In this document: one piece after another, positions 50,003 through 59,828 of the stretch
How the letters are laid out: each line of letters starts with the position of its first letter
How positions within the stretch are numbered: position 1 is the first letter of the stretch
Assembly: GCA_017558775.1 (NCBI GenBank)
Contig: JAFYTP010000099.1
Span: 1 to 64,000 of the forward strand
Length of the DNA: 64,000 nt
Direction: 5' to 3'
Origin: Bacteroidales bacterium
GTDB lineage: Bacteria; Bacteroidota; Bacteroidia; Bacteroidales; UBA932
Notes under the pieces: generated by a model
What the model saw: the letters and a program-made list of their open reading frames with translations, nothing else
What the model was told of the DNA's origin: nothing
Databases searched by the model: none
Made by a program: the position numbers and the translations under genes

Positions 50003-51364
50003 ATGAAGCGAATTCTTCTCGCAGCGGCTTGCCTGCTGCTTTCCACAGCCCTGCCAGCGCAGTTCAAGACCGGCACCGGCTCCTATGACGACCTGTATGA
50101 CTCCGAGACGGTCCATGCGTTCAAAGAGCATGTCTCCTATCTCTCCTCCGCTGCCCTGGAAGGCCGTAAGGCCGGTTCCGAGGGTGAGAAAGACGCGGCC
50201 GAATATGTGGCCCGTGCCCTGGAAAAGTACGGAGTGGACCTCGTCTCCCCGGTGACGGGACAGGAGTTCGGCATCGCCCGCGAGGGTATGGACACCCTCA
50301 CTTCCCGCAACGTCGTTGGCTTTATCCCGGGATGGGACAAGTCCCTGAATGACAGCTATATCGTTATCGGCGCCCGCCTGGACAACCTGGGCATGGACAC
50401 TTATCTCCTGAATGGAGAACCTACCCGCCGCATCTATTACGGGGCCAATGGCAACGCCTCCGGCCTCGCGATGCTGCTGGAGCTCGCGTCCCGTCTTTCG
50501 ACGAACCGCGTCCTCCTGCGCCGCAACGTCCTGTTCGTGGCCTTCGGCGCTTCCCAGGAGACCCTCGCCGGTTCCTGGTATTTCCTGAACCGCTCGTTCT
50601 CCGATGTCGACCATATCGACGCAATGGTGAACCTGGACATGCTGGGCACCCTCGAGCGCGGCTTCTACGCCTATACTTCCTCCAACGAGGACATGGACCG
50701 AGGCGTCCGCGCCCTGCAGGGGGAGCTCCTTCCCGTCCAGGCGCAGCTTACCAACGAAGAACCTTACCCCTCCGACCATCAGGCCTTCTACGACAAGGAA
50801 ATCCCGTCCATCCTCTTTACGACGGGCCGCTATCCCGAGCATGACACGGGTCGCGACACCTTTGACATCGTGGACTTCGACGGTATGGAGCGGGAACTCG
50901 AATACATCTACACCTATACGGTCGCGCTTTGCAACGGCACCCGCCCGTTGTTCCGGCAAGACAGCGGCAAGTCGCCGGCCCCGGTGCCTGACGCCGTCTC
51001 TTGGAACGATGTCGACGTGAAGCCCGTCTTCCTCACCTCCAACGATCCTTCCTTCTTCCTGGAGAAATGGGTCTACCAGTACCTGAAGTATCCCAAGTAT
51101 GCCGTCGAAAACGGCATCCAGGGACGCGTGTACGTGGATTTCGTGGTCGATGAGAGCGGAAACGTCAAGGACGTCAAGGTGTCCCGCAGCGTGCATACGG
51201 CGCTGGACGACGAGGCTATCCGGGTGGTTTCGGCTTCGCCCAAGTGGCGGCCGGGACGGCACCGCGGCAAGAAGGTGAAGGTGGCCATGACCATCCCGGT
51301 GGATTTCCGCCTGGAGAAAAATACCAAGAACTCAATAGGAATTAACGGACAGAGAATTAAATAA
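50003..51364 (+). CDS. Exported M28 peptidase-like protein fused to TonB C-terminal domain, probably inactive
   Basis: A 453-residue protein with signal peptide MKRILLAAACLLLSTALPAQ. Residues about 40-330 match the M28 aminopeptidase fold, but the zinc ligands are mostly changed: AHxD reads GARLDNLG (Arg125), the Asp-Asp of GADDNASG reads GANGNASG (Asn149-Gly150), and the catalytic EE position reads SQ (Ser184-Gln185). Only Asp212 (NLDMLG) and His259 (PSDHQAF) are kept. Residues about 345-435 form a TonB_C domain (NGIQGRVYVDFVVDESGNV, then KWRPGRHRGKKV). The protein is likely a peptidoglycan- or peptide-binding scaffold rather than a protease. It is co-transcribed with the SPOR lipoprotein. 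Confidence 0.8.
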   Translation: MKRILLAAACLLLSTALPAQFKTGTGSYDDLYDSETVHAFKEHVSYLSSAALEGRKAGSEGEKDAAEYVARALEKYGVDLVSPVTGQEFGIAREGMDTLTSRNVVGFIPGWDKSLNDSYIVIGARLDNLGMDTYLLNGEPTRRIYYGANGNASGLAMLLELASRLSTNRVLLRRNVLFVAFGASQETLAGSWYFLNRSFSDVDHIDAMVNLDMLGTLERGFYAYTSSNEDMDRGVRALQGELLPVQAQLTNEEPYPSDHQAFYDKEIPSILFTTGRYPEHDTGRDTFDIVDFDGMERELEYIYTYTVALCNGTRPLFRQDSGKSPAPVPDAVSWNDVDVKPVFLTSNDPSFFLEKWVYQYLKYPKYAVENGIQGRVYVDFVVDESGNVKDVKVSRSVHTALDDEAIRVVSASPKWRPGRHRGKKVKVAMTIPVDFRLEKNTKNSIGINGQRIK

Positions 51365-51370
51365 TCACCT

Positions 51371-54130
51371 ATGGAATATAATTTTATCGAGATTGAAAAG
51401 AAGTGGCAGGACTGGTGGGCTGAGCACAAGACGTACCAGGCTCAGCCCGACACCGCCAAACCGAAATACTATGTCCTGGACATGTTCCCGTATCCGTCGG
51501 GCGCGGGACTTCACGTAGGACATCCGCTGGGATACATCGCCAGTGACATCTTTTCCCGTTACAAGCGCCTGAAGGGCTTCAACGTCCTCCATCCGATGGG
51601 CTACGACGCTTTCGGTCTCCCCGCCGAGCAGTACGCCATCCAGACCGGCCAGCACCCGGAGAAGACCACGCACGACAACGTGGCCCGCTACCGCAGCCAG
51701 CTGGACCGCATCGGTTTCTCCTATGACTGGGACCGCGAGTTCCGCACCAGCGATCCGGACTACTACAAGTGGACCCAGTGGGCCTTCCTGAAGATGTTCG
51801 GCAGCTGGTATGACAACCGCCTCCAGAAGGCGCGTCCGATCGAGGAACTCGTCGCCGCCTTCGAGAAGGACGGCTCTATCGCCGTGGACGCCGCGAACAA
51901 CGACGCCCCCGTCTTTACCGCCGAGCAGTGGAAGGCCTTCAGCGAGAAGGAGAAGGCCGATGTCCTGATGCACTACCGCATCGCCTACCAGGGCGAGTCC
52001 ACCGTGAACTGGTGCCCGCAGCTGGGAACCGTCCTTGCCAATGACGAGGTCAAGGAAGGCTATTCCGTCCGTGGCGGCTATCCCGTCTATCAGAAGAAGA
52101 TGACCCAGTGGCAACTCCGCGTCTCGGCCTATGCGCCGCGCCTGTTGGACGCCCTGGACCGCCTGGACTGGACGGATTCCCTGAAGGAGATGCAGCGCAA
52201 CTGGATCGGCAAGTCCCAGGGCGCCGAGATGGTGTTCAAGATGGAGTGCGACGGCCGCAGCTATGACGTCACCATCTTCACCACCCGGGCCGACACCGTC
52301 TTCGGCGTGACCTTCATGGTCCTGGCCCCGGAGAGCGAGTGGGTGGCCAAATTGACCTCCGCCTCCCAGAAAGAGGCCGTGGAAGCCTATCTGGACAGCG
52401 TCAAGAAGAAGACCGAGCGCGAGCGCATCGCCGGCAAGGCGGTGACGGGCGTGTTCTCCGGTTCCTATGCCGTCAATCCGCTCACCGGCGAGAAAGTGCC
52501 GGTGTGGATCGCCGAATATGTCCTCGCCGGCTACGGCACGGGCGCCATCATGGCCGTCCCTGCCCATGACAGCCGCGACTACGCCTTCGCGAAGAAGTTC
52601 GACCTCCCCATCATCCCGCTCATCGAGGGTGCCGATGTCTCCGAGGAGAGCTTCGACGCCAAGGAAGGCATCATGATGAACAGCGGTTTCCTGAACGGAA
52701 TGTCCGTGAAGGAGGCCATCCCCGCCGCCATCGACTATGTCGAATCCCACGGCCTGGGCCGCCGGAAGGTGAACTACCGTCTCCGCGACGCCATCTTCTC
52801 CCGCCAGCGCTACTGGGGTGAGCCGTTCCCGATTTACTTCAAGGACGGCATCGCCACCCCGATTCCCTTCGACAAGCTCCCGTTGACCTTGCCGGAGATT
52901 GACGAATACAAGCCCACCGAGGCCGGCGATCCGCCGCTCGCCCGCGCGAAGGACTGGACCTATGACGGTTATCCGCTGGAAACCAGCACGATGCCGGGCT
53001 TCGCGGGCTCCAGCGCCTACTATCTCCGCTACATGGATCCGCACAATGACAATGCGCTCGTTTCCAAGGAGGCGGATGAGTACTGGCGGAACGTGGACCT
53101 GTATGTCGGCGGTACCGAGCATGCGACGGGCCACCTGATCTACAGCCGTTTCTGGAACAAGTTCCTGTATGACCTGGGCTATGTCTGCGAGGACGAGCCG
53201 TTCAAGAAGCTCATCAACCAGGGTATGATCCAGGGCCGCTCCAACTTCGTCTACCGTATCGTCAACACGAACACCTTCGTCTCCTACGGCCTCAAGGACA
53301 AGTACGAGACGACGGAGATCCATGTCGATGTCAACATCGTCCGCAACGACCGTCTGGACCTCAACGCCTTCAAGGCCTGGCGTCCGGAGTTCGCCAACGC
53401 GGAATTCATCCTCGAAGACGGCGAGTACGTGTGCGGATGGGCGATCGAGAAGATGTCCAAGTCCATGTTCAACGTCGTGAACCCCGACTACGTGTGCGAC
53501 ACCTACGGCGCCGACACCCTGCGCCTGTACGAGATGTTCCTCGGACCGGTGGAACAGGCCAAGCCCTGGAGCACCGACGGCATCGACGGGGTGAACCGCT
53601 TCCTCAAGAAGATCTGGCGCCTGTTCTGGGACCGCGACAACTGGCTGGTCACCGACGAGAAGCCCACGGCGGACGAGCTCAAGGCCCTGCACAAGCTCAT
53701 CGGCAAGGAGCAGGAGGACATCGAGCATTTCTCCTACAACACCACCGTATCGGCCTTCATGATCGCCCTGAACGACCTCCAGGGCTGTTCCAAGCGCGCC
53801 ATCCTGGAGCCACTCCTCATTCTGCTGTCCCCGTTCGCCCCGCACATCGCGGAGGAACTGTGGCACCAGCTGGGCCACGAGGATTCCATCACCTACGCCG
53901 CCTTCCCGGAATATCACGAGGAGTATACGGTGGAGAACTCCGTCAAGTACCCGGTCTCCTTCAACGGCAAGACCCGCTTCTTTGTCGATGTTCCCGCCAC
54001 CCTGACTCCGGCCGAGGTCGAGGCAATCGTCCGCGGCCACGAGAACACGGGCAAGTATGTCGGGGAGATGTCCATCGCCAAGGTGATCGTCGTCCCGGGC
54101 CGCATCGTGAACGTCGTGCTTAAAAAGTAA
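51371..54130 (+). CDS. leuS: Leucyl-tRNA synthetase
   Basis: A 919-residue class I synthetase charging tRNA-Leu. The HIGH motif is HVGH at 48-51 within [16 protein letters not shown]; the KMSKS loop is at 694-698; the editing domain ([17 protein letters not shown], and [17 protein letters not shown]) is present, and [14 protein letters not shown] and [10 protein letters not shown] are standard. Length fits Bacteroidota LeuS with its insert. It starts six bases after the M28-TonB_C gene, and five bases separate its stop from the first YitT gene. Confidence 0.97.
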   Translation: MEYNFIEIEKKWQDWWAEHKTYQAQPDTAKPKYYVLDMFPYPSGAGLHVGHPLGYIASDIFSRYKRLKGFNVLHPMGYDAFGLPAEQYAIQTGQHPEKTTHDNVARYRSQLDRIGFSYDWDREFRTSDPDYYKWTQWAFLKMFGSWYDNRLQKARPIEELVAAFEKDGSIAVDAANNDAPVFTAEQWKAFSEKEKADVLMHYRIAYQGESTVNWCPQLGTVLANDEVKEGYSVRGGYPVYQKKMTQWQLRVSAYAPRLLDALDRLDWTDSLKEMQRNWIGKSQGAEMVFKMECDGRSYDVTIFTTRADTVFGVTFMVLAPESEWVAKLTSASQKEAVEAYLDSVKKKTERERIAGKAVTGVFSGSYAVNPLTGEKVPVWIAEYVLAGYGTGAIMAVPAHDSRDYAFAKKFDLPIIPLIEGADVSEESFDAKEGIMMNSGFLNGMSVKEAIPAAIDYVESHGLGRRKVNYRLRDAIFSRQRYWGEPFPIYFKDGIATPIPFDKLPLTLPEIDEYKPTEAGDPPLARAKDWTYDGYPLETSTMPGFAGSSAYYLRYMDPHNDNALVSKEADEYWRNVDLYVGGTEHATGHLIYSRFWNKFLYDLGYVCEDEPFKKLINQGMIQGRSNFVYRIVNTNTFVSYGLKDKYETTEIHVDVNIVRNDRLDLNAFKAWRPEFANAEFILEDGEYVCGWAIEKMSKSMFNVVNPDYVCDTYGADTLRLYEMFLGPVEQAKPWSTDGIDGVNRFLKKIWRLFWDRDNWLVTDEKPTADELKALHKLIGKEQEDIEHFSYNTTVSAFMIALNDLQGCSKRAILEPLLILLSPFAPHIAEELWHQLGHEDSITYAAFPEYHEEYTVENSVKYPVSFNGKTRFFVDVPATLTPAEVEAIVRGHENTGKYVGEMSIAKVIVVPGRIVNVVLKK

Positions 54131-54135
54131 CCGTC

Positions 54136-55053
54136 ATGGCAAGGAGTAAAGTTCTGGCCTATATTTATGACTATTTCGTCATCTCCCTGGGCGTCGTGCT
54201 CTTCGTGATGGCGTGGCAGTGTTTCCTCCTTCCCAACAACATGATCGACGGCGGACTCACCGGTGCGTCCGCCTTGCTCGCCATGGTCACCGGGGTTTCC
54301 GTGGACATCTGGTACTTCGGCATCAATGTGCTCCTCCTTGTGCTCGCATGGTTCGTCCTCGGGAAGGGGTTCGGCGTCAAGACCGTCTATGCCATCGTGC
54401 TGTCCACCCTGCTTTTCCGTATCCTGGGAAATGAGAACATGTCCTGGCTCTGGTCCGTGGAAGGGAACGTGCTGCATGTCAAGGAAGCCATCCTGGTGCC
54501 GGTCATCGGCGGTCTCATGGAGGCCGTCGGACTGGCCATGATCATCATGCGGGGCGGTTCCACGGGCGGAACGGACATCCTGGCGCTCATCGTGAACAAG
54601 TTCTGGCCCATCACCGTCGGCCGCTTCTACCTGTATGCGGACTTCGTGGTGATCACCCTGCTGATCCTGGTCCCGGGGCACTGCTTCACGGACGTGGTGT
54701 ACGGTTACGTCACCATGGGCGTCTGCGCCTTCGTGCTGGATCTGATCATCCTGGGCAAGGATTCCACCGTGCAGGTCATCATCTTCTCGGATAAGATCAA
54801 CGAGATCGCGGATTACATCACCAAGGACATGGAACGCGGCGTCACCGCCCTCAAGGCTGTCGGCTGGTATACGCAGACGGACCGCCTGGTGCTGATGGTC
54901 ATGATCCGCCGGACGGAGCTCTCCGACCTCGTGAAATCCATCAAGGAGGTGGACGACAAGGCTTTCGTGACGGTGGTCCCCGCGAACAACGTCTTTGGCG
55001 AAGGCTTCGACGAAATCAAGGTGGGTCTCCCGCGCAAAAAGAAAAACCAATAA
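54136..55053 (+). CDS. YitT-family (DUF161/DUF2179) membrane protein 1
   Basis: A 305-residue inner-membrane protein with about five to six transmembrane segments, including FLLPNNMIDGGLTGASALLA and MRGGSTGGTDILALIVNKFW, which are the repeated YitT motifs, and a cytosolic DUF2179 C-terminal domain (VIIFSDKINEIADYITKDM, then VVPANNVFGEGFDEI). Function is unknown; the fold resembles a transporter or ligand-gated channel. It is followed three bases later by a paralogue, making a tandem pair. Confidence 0.88.
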   Translation: MARSKVLAYIYDYFVISLGVVLFVMAWQCFLLPNNMIDGGLTGASALLAMVTGVSVDIWYFGINVLLLVLAWFVLGKGFGVKTVYAIVLSTLLFRILGNENMSWLWSVEGNVLHVKEAILVPVIGGLMEAVGLAMIIMRGGSTGGTDILALIVNKFWPITVGRFYLYADFVVITLLILVPGHCFTDVVYGYVTMGVCAFVLDLIILGKDSTVQVIIFSDKINEIADYITKDMERGVTALKAVGWYTQTDRLVLMVMIRRTELSDLVKSIKEVDDKAFVTVVPANNVFGEGFDEIKVGLPRKKKNQ

Positions 55054-55056
55054 GCT

Positions 55057-56037
55057 ATGGCTGTACTTCAGAAGTCCTTATGGACCCGGGTCAAGGAGTG
55101 GTTGCTCGTCACCCTCGGCATCCTGATCTACGTGACGGGCTGGTCGCTCTTCCTGATGCCCAACAACCTGGTGGGCGGGGGAGTCTCCGGTATCGCTTCC
55201 ATGATCCAGTACGCGACGAACGGAACCATCCAGATGGGTTACACCTATTTCGTGCTCAACGCCATCCTCATCGTCGCGGCCGTCATCGTAATCGGCATGG
55301 GCTTTGGCGCGAAGACCATCTACGCCATCATCCTGGCTTCCATCGGCCTGCGCTTTCTGCCCGGGGTTTTCCCGACGGAGATCATCCAGACGCTGGCCCT
55401 GCAGAACGGCAAGCTGATGTCCACCCTCTGCGGCGGTTTGATGGCCGGTATCGGCATCGGCATGTCCATCTCCAACGGTGGCAGCACCGGCGGTACGGAC
55501 ATTATCGCCTTGATTTACACCAAGTACCGCAATGTTTCTCCGGGCAAGGTGATCCTGTACCTGGACTTCATCATTATCCTGTCGTCCCTGCTGATCCCTT
55601 CCATCGTCCCGGACCTCGACCCCGAGACGGGCAAGCAGCTCCTCGGTGCCGACGGGCAGCCGGTCACGCACCTGATGCCGTTCTCGGAAAAGGTGACGAC
55701 GGTGATCTACGGTCTCATCCTGGTGACGGTGAACAGCCGGGTCGTGGACATGTACCTGTCCGGTTCCCAGCAGAGCGTCCAGCTGTTCATCCTGTCCAAG
55801 AAATATAAGGAAATCGCCGATTCCATCACCCAGGACCTGCACCGGGGCGTCACCGTCCTGGACGGCAAGGGTTGGTACACCAAGGAACCCACCGAGGTGC
55901 TGATGGTGATCACGCGAAAAACCGATTTGAACTTGCTTCTCCGATATATCAAAGCCATCGACTCCAACGCCTTCCTGTCCGTCTCCTCCGTGAACGGCGT
56001 CTATGGGCAGGGCTTCGATACGATCAAAGGAAAATAG
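55057..56037 (+). CDS. YitT-family (DUF161/DUF2179) membrane protein 2
   Basis: A 326-residue paralogue of the preceding gene. The matching repeats are LFLMPNNLVGGGVSGIASMI and SNGGSTGGTDIIALIYTKY, with a DUF2179 end (FILSKKYKEIADSITQDL, then VSSVNGVYGQGFDTIKGK). It differs by a longer loop (VPDLDPETGKQLLGADGQPV) between two membrane segments. The pair may form a heteromer; no transported substrate is known. The AraC-type regulator that follows begins 33 bases downstream. Confidence 0.88.
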   Translation: MAVLQKSLWTRVKEWLLVTLGILIYVTGWSLFLMPNNLVGGGVSGIASMIQYATNGTIQMGYTYFVLNAILIVAAVIVIGMGFGAKTIYAIILASIGLRFLPGVFPTEIIQTLALQNGKLMSTLCGGLMAGIGIGMSISNGGSTGGTDIIALIYTKYRNVSPGKVILYLDFIIILSSLLIPSIVPDLDPETGKQLLGADGQPVTHLMPFSEKVTTVIYGLILVTVNSRVVDMYLSGSQQSVQLFILSKKYKEIADSITQDLHRGVTVLDGKGWYTKEPTEVLMVITRKTDLNLLLRYIKAIDSNAFLSVSSVNGVYGQGFDTIKGK

Positions 56038-56070
56038 GTCTTTCCCTGAGGGGCGAAAAACCGTCAGCGA

Positions 56071-56592
56071 ATGTCTCAAGTCCTGCTACTGTTTTTCGCT
56101 CCGGTCCTCCTGGCTGGAGTATACCACTTGGGCCGCCGGAAGTCCCTCCGCGAAATGGAGCGGCGCCAGACGGCCACCCCCTTGAAAAAGGGGGACGACA
56201 ACACCGAATCATCGGCAGACGGGCCAAATGCTGTCGACCAGTTCCTTTACGACAGGTGTTGCCGGTACATGGCGGACCGCAAGCCTTTCCTGGTGGAGTC
56301 CTTCTCCCTGGGTGACCTTGCGAGCGTGCTGTTTACCAACAAGGTATATCTCTCCAAGACCATCAACTACTTCTCCGGAAAGAATTTCCGAAGCTATATC
56401 AACCACTATCGGGTGATGTACGCGATGGAGCTGTTCCGGAAGAACAAGTCGCTCACAGTGTCGGAACTCGGATCCCTGTCCGGCTTCCACTCGGGCACCA
56501 CCTTCAATCAGGCCTTCAAGGCCGTCATGCAGGAGTCGCCCAGCACCTGGTGCGCTAGGTTGAGGAAGAAAAACCGCGAATTTCTTAAGTAG
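56071..56592 (+). CDS. Short membrane-anchored AraC-type regulator
   Basis: A 173-residue protein with an N-terminal membrane segment (MSQVLLLFFAPVLLAGVYHL) and a C-terminal AraC/XylS helix-turn-helix domain (about 70-170): FSLGDLASVLFTNKVYLSKTI is the first helix-turn-helix, and LTVSELGSLSGFHSGTTFNQAF the second. It lacks the ligand-binding half of classic AraC proteins. It is 33 bases after the second YitT gene, so it may be in that operon and regulate it in response to a membrane-side signal. A terminator follows at 56620. Confidence 0.78.
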   Translation: MSQVLLLFFAPVLLAGVYHLGRRKSLREMERRQTATPLKKGDDNTESSADGPNAVDQFLYDRCCRYMADRKPFLVESFSLGDLASVLFTNKVYLSKTINYFSGKNFRSYINHYRVMYAMELFRKNKSLTVSELGSLSGFHSGTTFNQAFKAVMQESPSTWCARLRKKNREFLK

Positions 56593-56619
56593 AACCCGTC
56601 CGTCAGGGAAAGACCGAAA

Positions 56620-56653
56620 GAGGCTGGCCATCAAGGCCGGCCTCTCACGTTTT
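56620..56653. terminator. Hairpin terminator after the AraC-type gene
   Basis: Arms GAGGCTGGCC (56620-56629) and GGCCGGCCTC (56635-56644) pair with one T:G wobble around ATCAA, followed by TCACGTTTT. The last T bases are shared with the stop codon of the convergent epimerase gene. Confidence 0.75.
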
Positions 56654-57827
56654 ATACCAGTTCAAGTACCTGAAGGCACATCCGGGTGTTGTGGTACGGG
56701 CATTTCCAGAAGCCCGCCTTCGGGGAGTCCTTGTCGGGCGTCCCGTCGGGGGCGACGGCCCAGAACCAGTCGCCGTTGTCGAAGTCCACGAGGTTGTCGC
56801 GGATGTAGGCCCAGGTGGAAAGGGCGCGGTCCGCGCCTTCCAGGTCGCCGTGGTATTTCCACAGCCAGAGGTTGCCGACGACGGCTTCCGCGAGGACCCA
56901 CCACTGGCGGGAAAGGTCCAGGGTGCCGTCCGCGAGCTTCTCATACATCATCGAGCCGTCGCTGCGGAGGCCTTCGTTGCCGGCCTTGCCCATCAGGAGG
57001 GCCGCCGGACGGACGCGGTTCACCGCGTCGACGTCGTGGAGGACCGACGCGCACTCGAGGATAAGCCAGGATGTCTCGATGTCATGGCCGAAGGATACGC
57101 CGCCCGGAAGGACGGTCCAGTCCCGCTTGAAATAGAGCTGCAGGTGTCCGGAAGGGGCCATCACCTTGTCGCAGATGATGTCCAGCAGGTCCTTGACGGC
57201 ATCCCGCAGGGACGGGTCGGGCCAGACCTGATAGAGGTTCGCGTACGCCTCGAGGAGGTGCAGGTGCGAGTTCATCGTCTTGTCGGCATTGATGTCGTGG
57301 GCGCTGAGGGACATGTCCTCCAGCGGCTCGAATTCTCGGGTCAATGCCTCGATGTAGCCGCCGTTCTCCTGATCTTTGAAGCGGGATTCCACGATCCGGA
57401 ACAGGTTGATGGCGTTCTTGAGGACCTCGTCATCCTTGGTGGCCCGGTACAGCTCGCTCAGGCCATAGATGCCGAAACCCTGCGCATAGAGTTGCTTCTT
57501 GGTGTCCAGGCGCTTGCCGGTGGCGTCCACGCTCCAGTACACGCCGCCGTTGCGGTGGTCGCAGAAATGCTCCAGGAAATAATCCCGGGCATGGACCGCC
57601 GCCACGAGGTATTCGGTCTTCTTCAGGGTTCTGTAAGCCGCCGCGAAGGCCCAGATGATGCGGGCGTTGAGAATGGCGCCGCGGGGGGCGGCGTACTGGA
57701 TTTCCGCCGCGCTGTCCGCTTCGCCATAGAAACCGCCGTTGGGGTCCTTCAGGGTAAGCCAGTAGTTGAGGATGTTGCTCTCGAGGACCTGACGGACCTC
57801 CTTGCGGAAAGTATCGGTACGGTTCAT
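56652..57827 (-). CDS. Cellobiose 2-epimerase / N-acylglucosamine 2-epimerase family
   Basis: A 391-residue (alpha/alpha)6-barrel epimerase. The three histidines expected from Ruminococcus albus cellobiose 2-epimerase align here with His188/His190 (NSHLHLLEAY), His248 (FGHDIETSWL) and His379 (KCPYHNTR). It would convert cellobiose to glucosyl-mannose, feeding beta-mannan/cellobiose use; N-acylglucosamine 2-epimerase is the alternative but the motifs favour the cellobiose type. The ATG at 57827 is used. A minus-strand -7 element TAAGTTTG (57849-57856) is 21 bases before it. No mannosylglucose phosphorylase is adjacent. Confidence 0.88.
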   Translation of the reverse strand: MNRTDTFRKEVRQVLESNILNYWLTLKDPNGGFYGEADSAAEIQYAAPRGAILNARIIWAFAAAYRTLKKTEYLVAAVHARDYFLEHFCDHRNGGVYWSVDATGKRLDTKKQLYAQGFGIYGLSELYRATKDDEVLKNAINLFRIVESRFKDQENGGYIEALTREFEPLEDMSLSAHDINADKTMNSHLHLLEAYANLYQVWPDPSLRDAVKDLLDIICDKVMAPSGHLQLYFKRDWTVLPGGVSFGHDIETSWLILECASVLHDVDAVNRVRPAALLMGKAGNEGLRSDGSMMYEKLADGTLDLSRQWWVLAEAVVGNLWLWKYHGDLEGADRALSTWAYIRDNLVDFDNGDWFWAVAPDGTPDKDSPKAGFWKCPYHNTRMCLQVLELV

Positions 57828-57848
57828 GGGATTCGGGTTAGGTTTATG

Positions 57849-57856
57849 CAAACTTA
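57849..57856 (-). promoter_or_regulatory. -7 element TAAGTTTG for the epimerase gene
   Basis: CAAACTTA on the plus strand reads TAAGTTTG on the minus strand, 21 bases before the ATG at 57827. Confidence 0.5.
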
Positions 57857-57882
57857 CGCAAAAATCCCGAACCGGACAAGAC

Positions 57883-58884
57883 CTATTCGCCCAGGGTGGC
57901 CACCATCACGGCCTTGATCGTGTGCATCCGGTTCTCCGCTTCGTCGAAGACGATGCTGTTCACGGACTCGAACACATCCTCCGTCACCTCGACGCCGTCC
58001 AGGCCGAACTGCTTGTACACGTCGCGGCCCGCCTGCGTCTCCAGGTTGTGGTAGGAGGGGAGGCAGTGCATGAACTTGCAGGCCGGATTTCCGGTGCGTT
58101 CCATCAGCTTCGCATTGACCTGATAAGGCATCAGCAGGTCGATGCGTTCCTTCCAGACCTCCGCGGGCTCGCCCATCGACACCCAGATGTCGGTGTACAC
58201 GAAATCACAGCCCTTGACCCCGGCATCGACATCATCGGTGATGGTGACGCGGGCGCCGGTTTCGGAGGCGATGGCCTTGCACTGTGCGACCAGCTCGGGG
58301 GCGGGCTGCAGGGGCTTCGGGGCGACGATCCGCACGTCCATGCTCATCTTGGCGCCGCCCACCAGGAGGGAGTTGCCCATGTTGAAACGGGCGTCGCCGA
58401 GGTAGGCGAAGGAGATGTCCTTCAAGGGTTTGTCGCTGTGCTCGGTCATCGTCAGGAGGTCGGCGAGGATCTGCGTCGGGTGGAACTCGTTGGTCAGGCC
58501 GTTCCACACCGGGACGCCGGAATACTCCGCCAGCTGCTCCACGGTCGTCTGCGCGAAGCCGCGGTACTCGATGCCGTCGAACATCCGGCCCAGCACCCGG
58601 GCCGTGTCCTTCATCGACTCCTTGATGCCGATTTGGGAACCGGTCGGGCCGAGATAGGTCACGTGCGCGCCCTGGTCGTGGGCGGCCACCTCGAAGGCGC
58701 AGCGGGTGCGCGTGGAGGTCTTCTCGAAGATGAGGGCGATGTTCTTGCCGGTCAATGTCTGACGCTCGGTTCCCTCGCGCTTGGCGCGCTTGAGGTTGCG
58801 GGCGAGGTCCAGCAGGTACTGGATTTCCTTGGGGGTGAAATCGAGCAGCTTGAGGAAGCTGCGGTTTTTGAGTTCGTATGCCAT
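57883..58884 (-). CDS. argF: Ornithine carbamoyltransferase
   Basis: A 333-residue enzyme joining carbamoyl phosphate and ornithine, reversible. STRTR at 57-61 binds carbamoyl phosphate, HPTQ is at 135-138, the ornithine SMG loop is at 236-238 (WVSMGEP), and HCLP at 273-276. The ATG at 58884 is two bases after the carbamate kinase stop. In this operon with an arginine deiminase-like protein and carbamate kinase, the catabolic direction (citrulline to ornithine plus carbamoyl phosphate) is likely, although the sequence alone does not distinguish ArgF from ArcB. Confidence 0.92.
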   Translation of the reverse strand: MAYELKNRSFLKLLDFTPKEIQYLLDLARNLKRAKREGTERQTLTGKNIALIFEKTSTRTRCAFEVAAHDQGAHVTYLGPTGSQIGIKESMKDTARVLGRMFDGIEYRGFAQTTVEQLAEYSGVPVWNGLTNEFHPTQILADLLTMTEHSDKPLKDISFAYLGDARFNMGNSLLVGGAKMSMDVRIVAPKPLQPAPELVAQCKAIASETGARVTITDDVDAGVKGCDFVYTDIWVSMGEPAEVWKERIDLLMPYQVNAKLMERTGNPACKFMHCLPSYHNLETQAGRDVYKQFGLDGVEVTEDVFESVNSIVFDEAENRMHTIKAVMVATLGE

Positions 58885-58886
58885 GG

Positions 58887-59828
58887 TTACTTGAGTGTGA
58901 TTCTGGTTCCGCAGGCAGGATTGCTCAGCTGCCCGGCTTCGGTGATGACGCATTCCCGGCCGCCCTTGCGTACGAAATAGATGGCGGCCCGGACCTTCGG
59001 GGCCATCGACCCTTCTGCGAACTGGCCCTCTTCCAGGTATTTTTCGGCCTCGGCGACGGTCAGGACGTCCAGGGCCTGCTCGTCGGGCTTCCGGAAATTG
59101 ATATAGACTTTCGGGACGTCGGTGAGGATGTACAGGGCTTCCGCTCCGATCTGACAGGCGCACAGGGCTGAGGCCAGGTCTTTGTCGATGACGGCTTCCA
59201 CGCCCCGGTAGCCGCCGTGGTCCCAGATGACCGGGATACCCCCACCGCCGCAGGTGACGACGATCTTCCCTTCCCGTGCGAGCCGGCGGACGATGTCTAC
59301 GTTGGAGATGTGCATTGGGGCGGGGGAAGGCACGACCTTGCGCCAGCCGCGGCCCTTCGGGTCTTCCCGGTACACGGAGCCGGTTTCCTCGGCCAGGCGT
59401 TTCGCCTCCTCTTCCGTGTAGTACGGGCCCACGGGCTTGGTCGGATTCTGGAACATCGGGTCCTTGGGGCTCACTTCCACGCGGGTCACCAGCGAAATCA
59501 CCCGCCGGTTCAGTCCGTTCGTGTACAGGACGCGGTCCAGCGCCGTCTCGATGAGATAGGCGATGGCCCCTTGCGTCTCGGCCCCGCAGAAATCCATCGG
59601 CATCTGTTGGATGCCGAATTCGTTCTTGCCGGCCTCGTGCTGGAGCATCACGTTGCCCACCTGCGGGCCGTTGCCGTGGCAGATGACGATGTCATAACCC
59701 CACCGGATCAGCGGGATTATCTGGCGGCATGTGTTTTCTACGTTCTGGAACTGTTCTTCGTAAGTACCCTTCTGGTTGCTCCTGAGTAGCGCGTTGCCGC
59801 CAAAGGCGAGCACGGCCAGCGGTCTCAT
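58887..59828 (-). CDS. arcC: Carbamate kinase
   Basis: A 313-residue amino-acid-kinase-fold enzyme making ATP from carbamoyl phosphate. FGGNALL at the start, [15 protein letters not shown], and [11 protein letters not shown] followed by [11 protein letters not shown] are the family stretches. Length is normal. Its ATG overlaps the ornithine aminotransferase stop by four bases (ATGA), and argF follows two bases after its stop. It completes the ATP-yielding step of the arginine deiminase pathway. Confidence 0.94.
   Translation of the reverse strand: MRPLAVLAFGGNALLRSNQKGTYEEQFQNVENTCRQIIPLIRWGYDIVICHGNGPQVGNVMLQHEAGKNEFGIQQMPMDFCGAETQGAIAYLIETALDRVLYTNGLNRRVISLVTRVEVSPKDPMFQNPTKPVGPYYTEEEAKRLAEETGSVYREDPKGRGWRKVVPSPAPMHISNVDIVRRLAREGKIVVTCGGGGIPVIWDHGGYRGVEAVIDKDLASALCACQIGAEALYILTDVPKVYINFRKPDEQALDVLTVAEAEKYLEEGQFAEGSMAPKVRAAIYFVRKGGRECVITEAGQLSNPACGTRITLK

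Noticed and set aside
51365..54040. Open frame of 891 codons on the minus strand opposite leuS
   Set aside because: Antisense of a certain housekeeping gene; low-complexity composition from codon bias.
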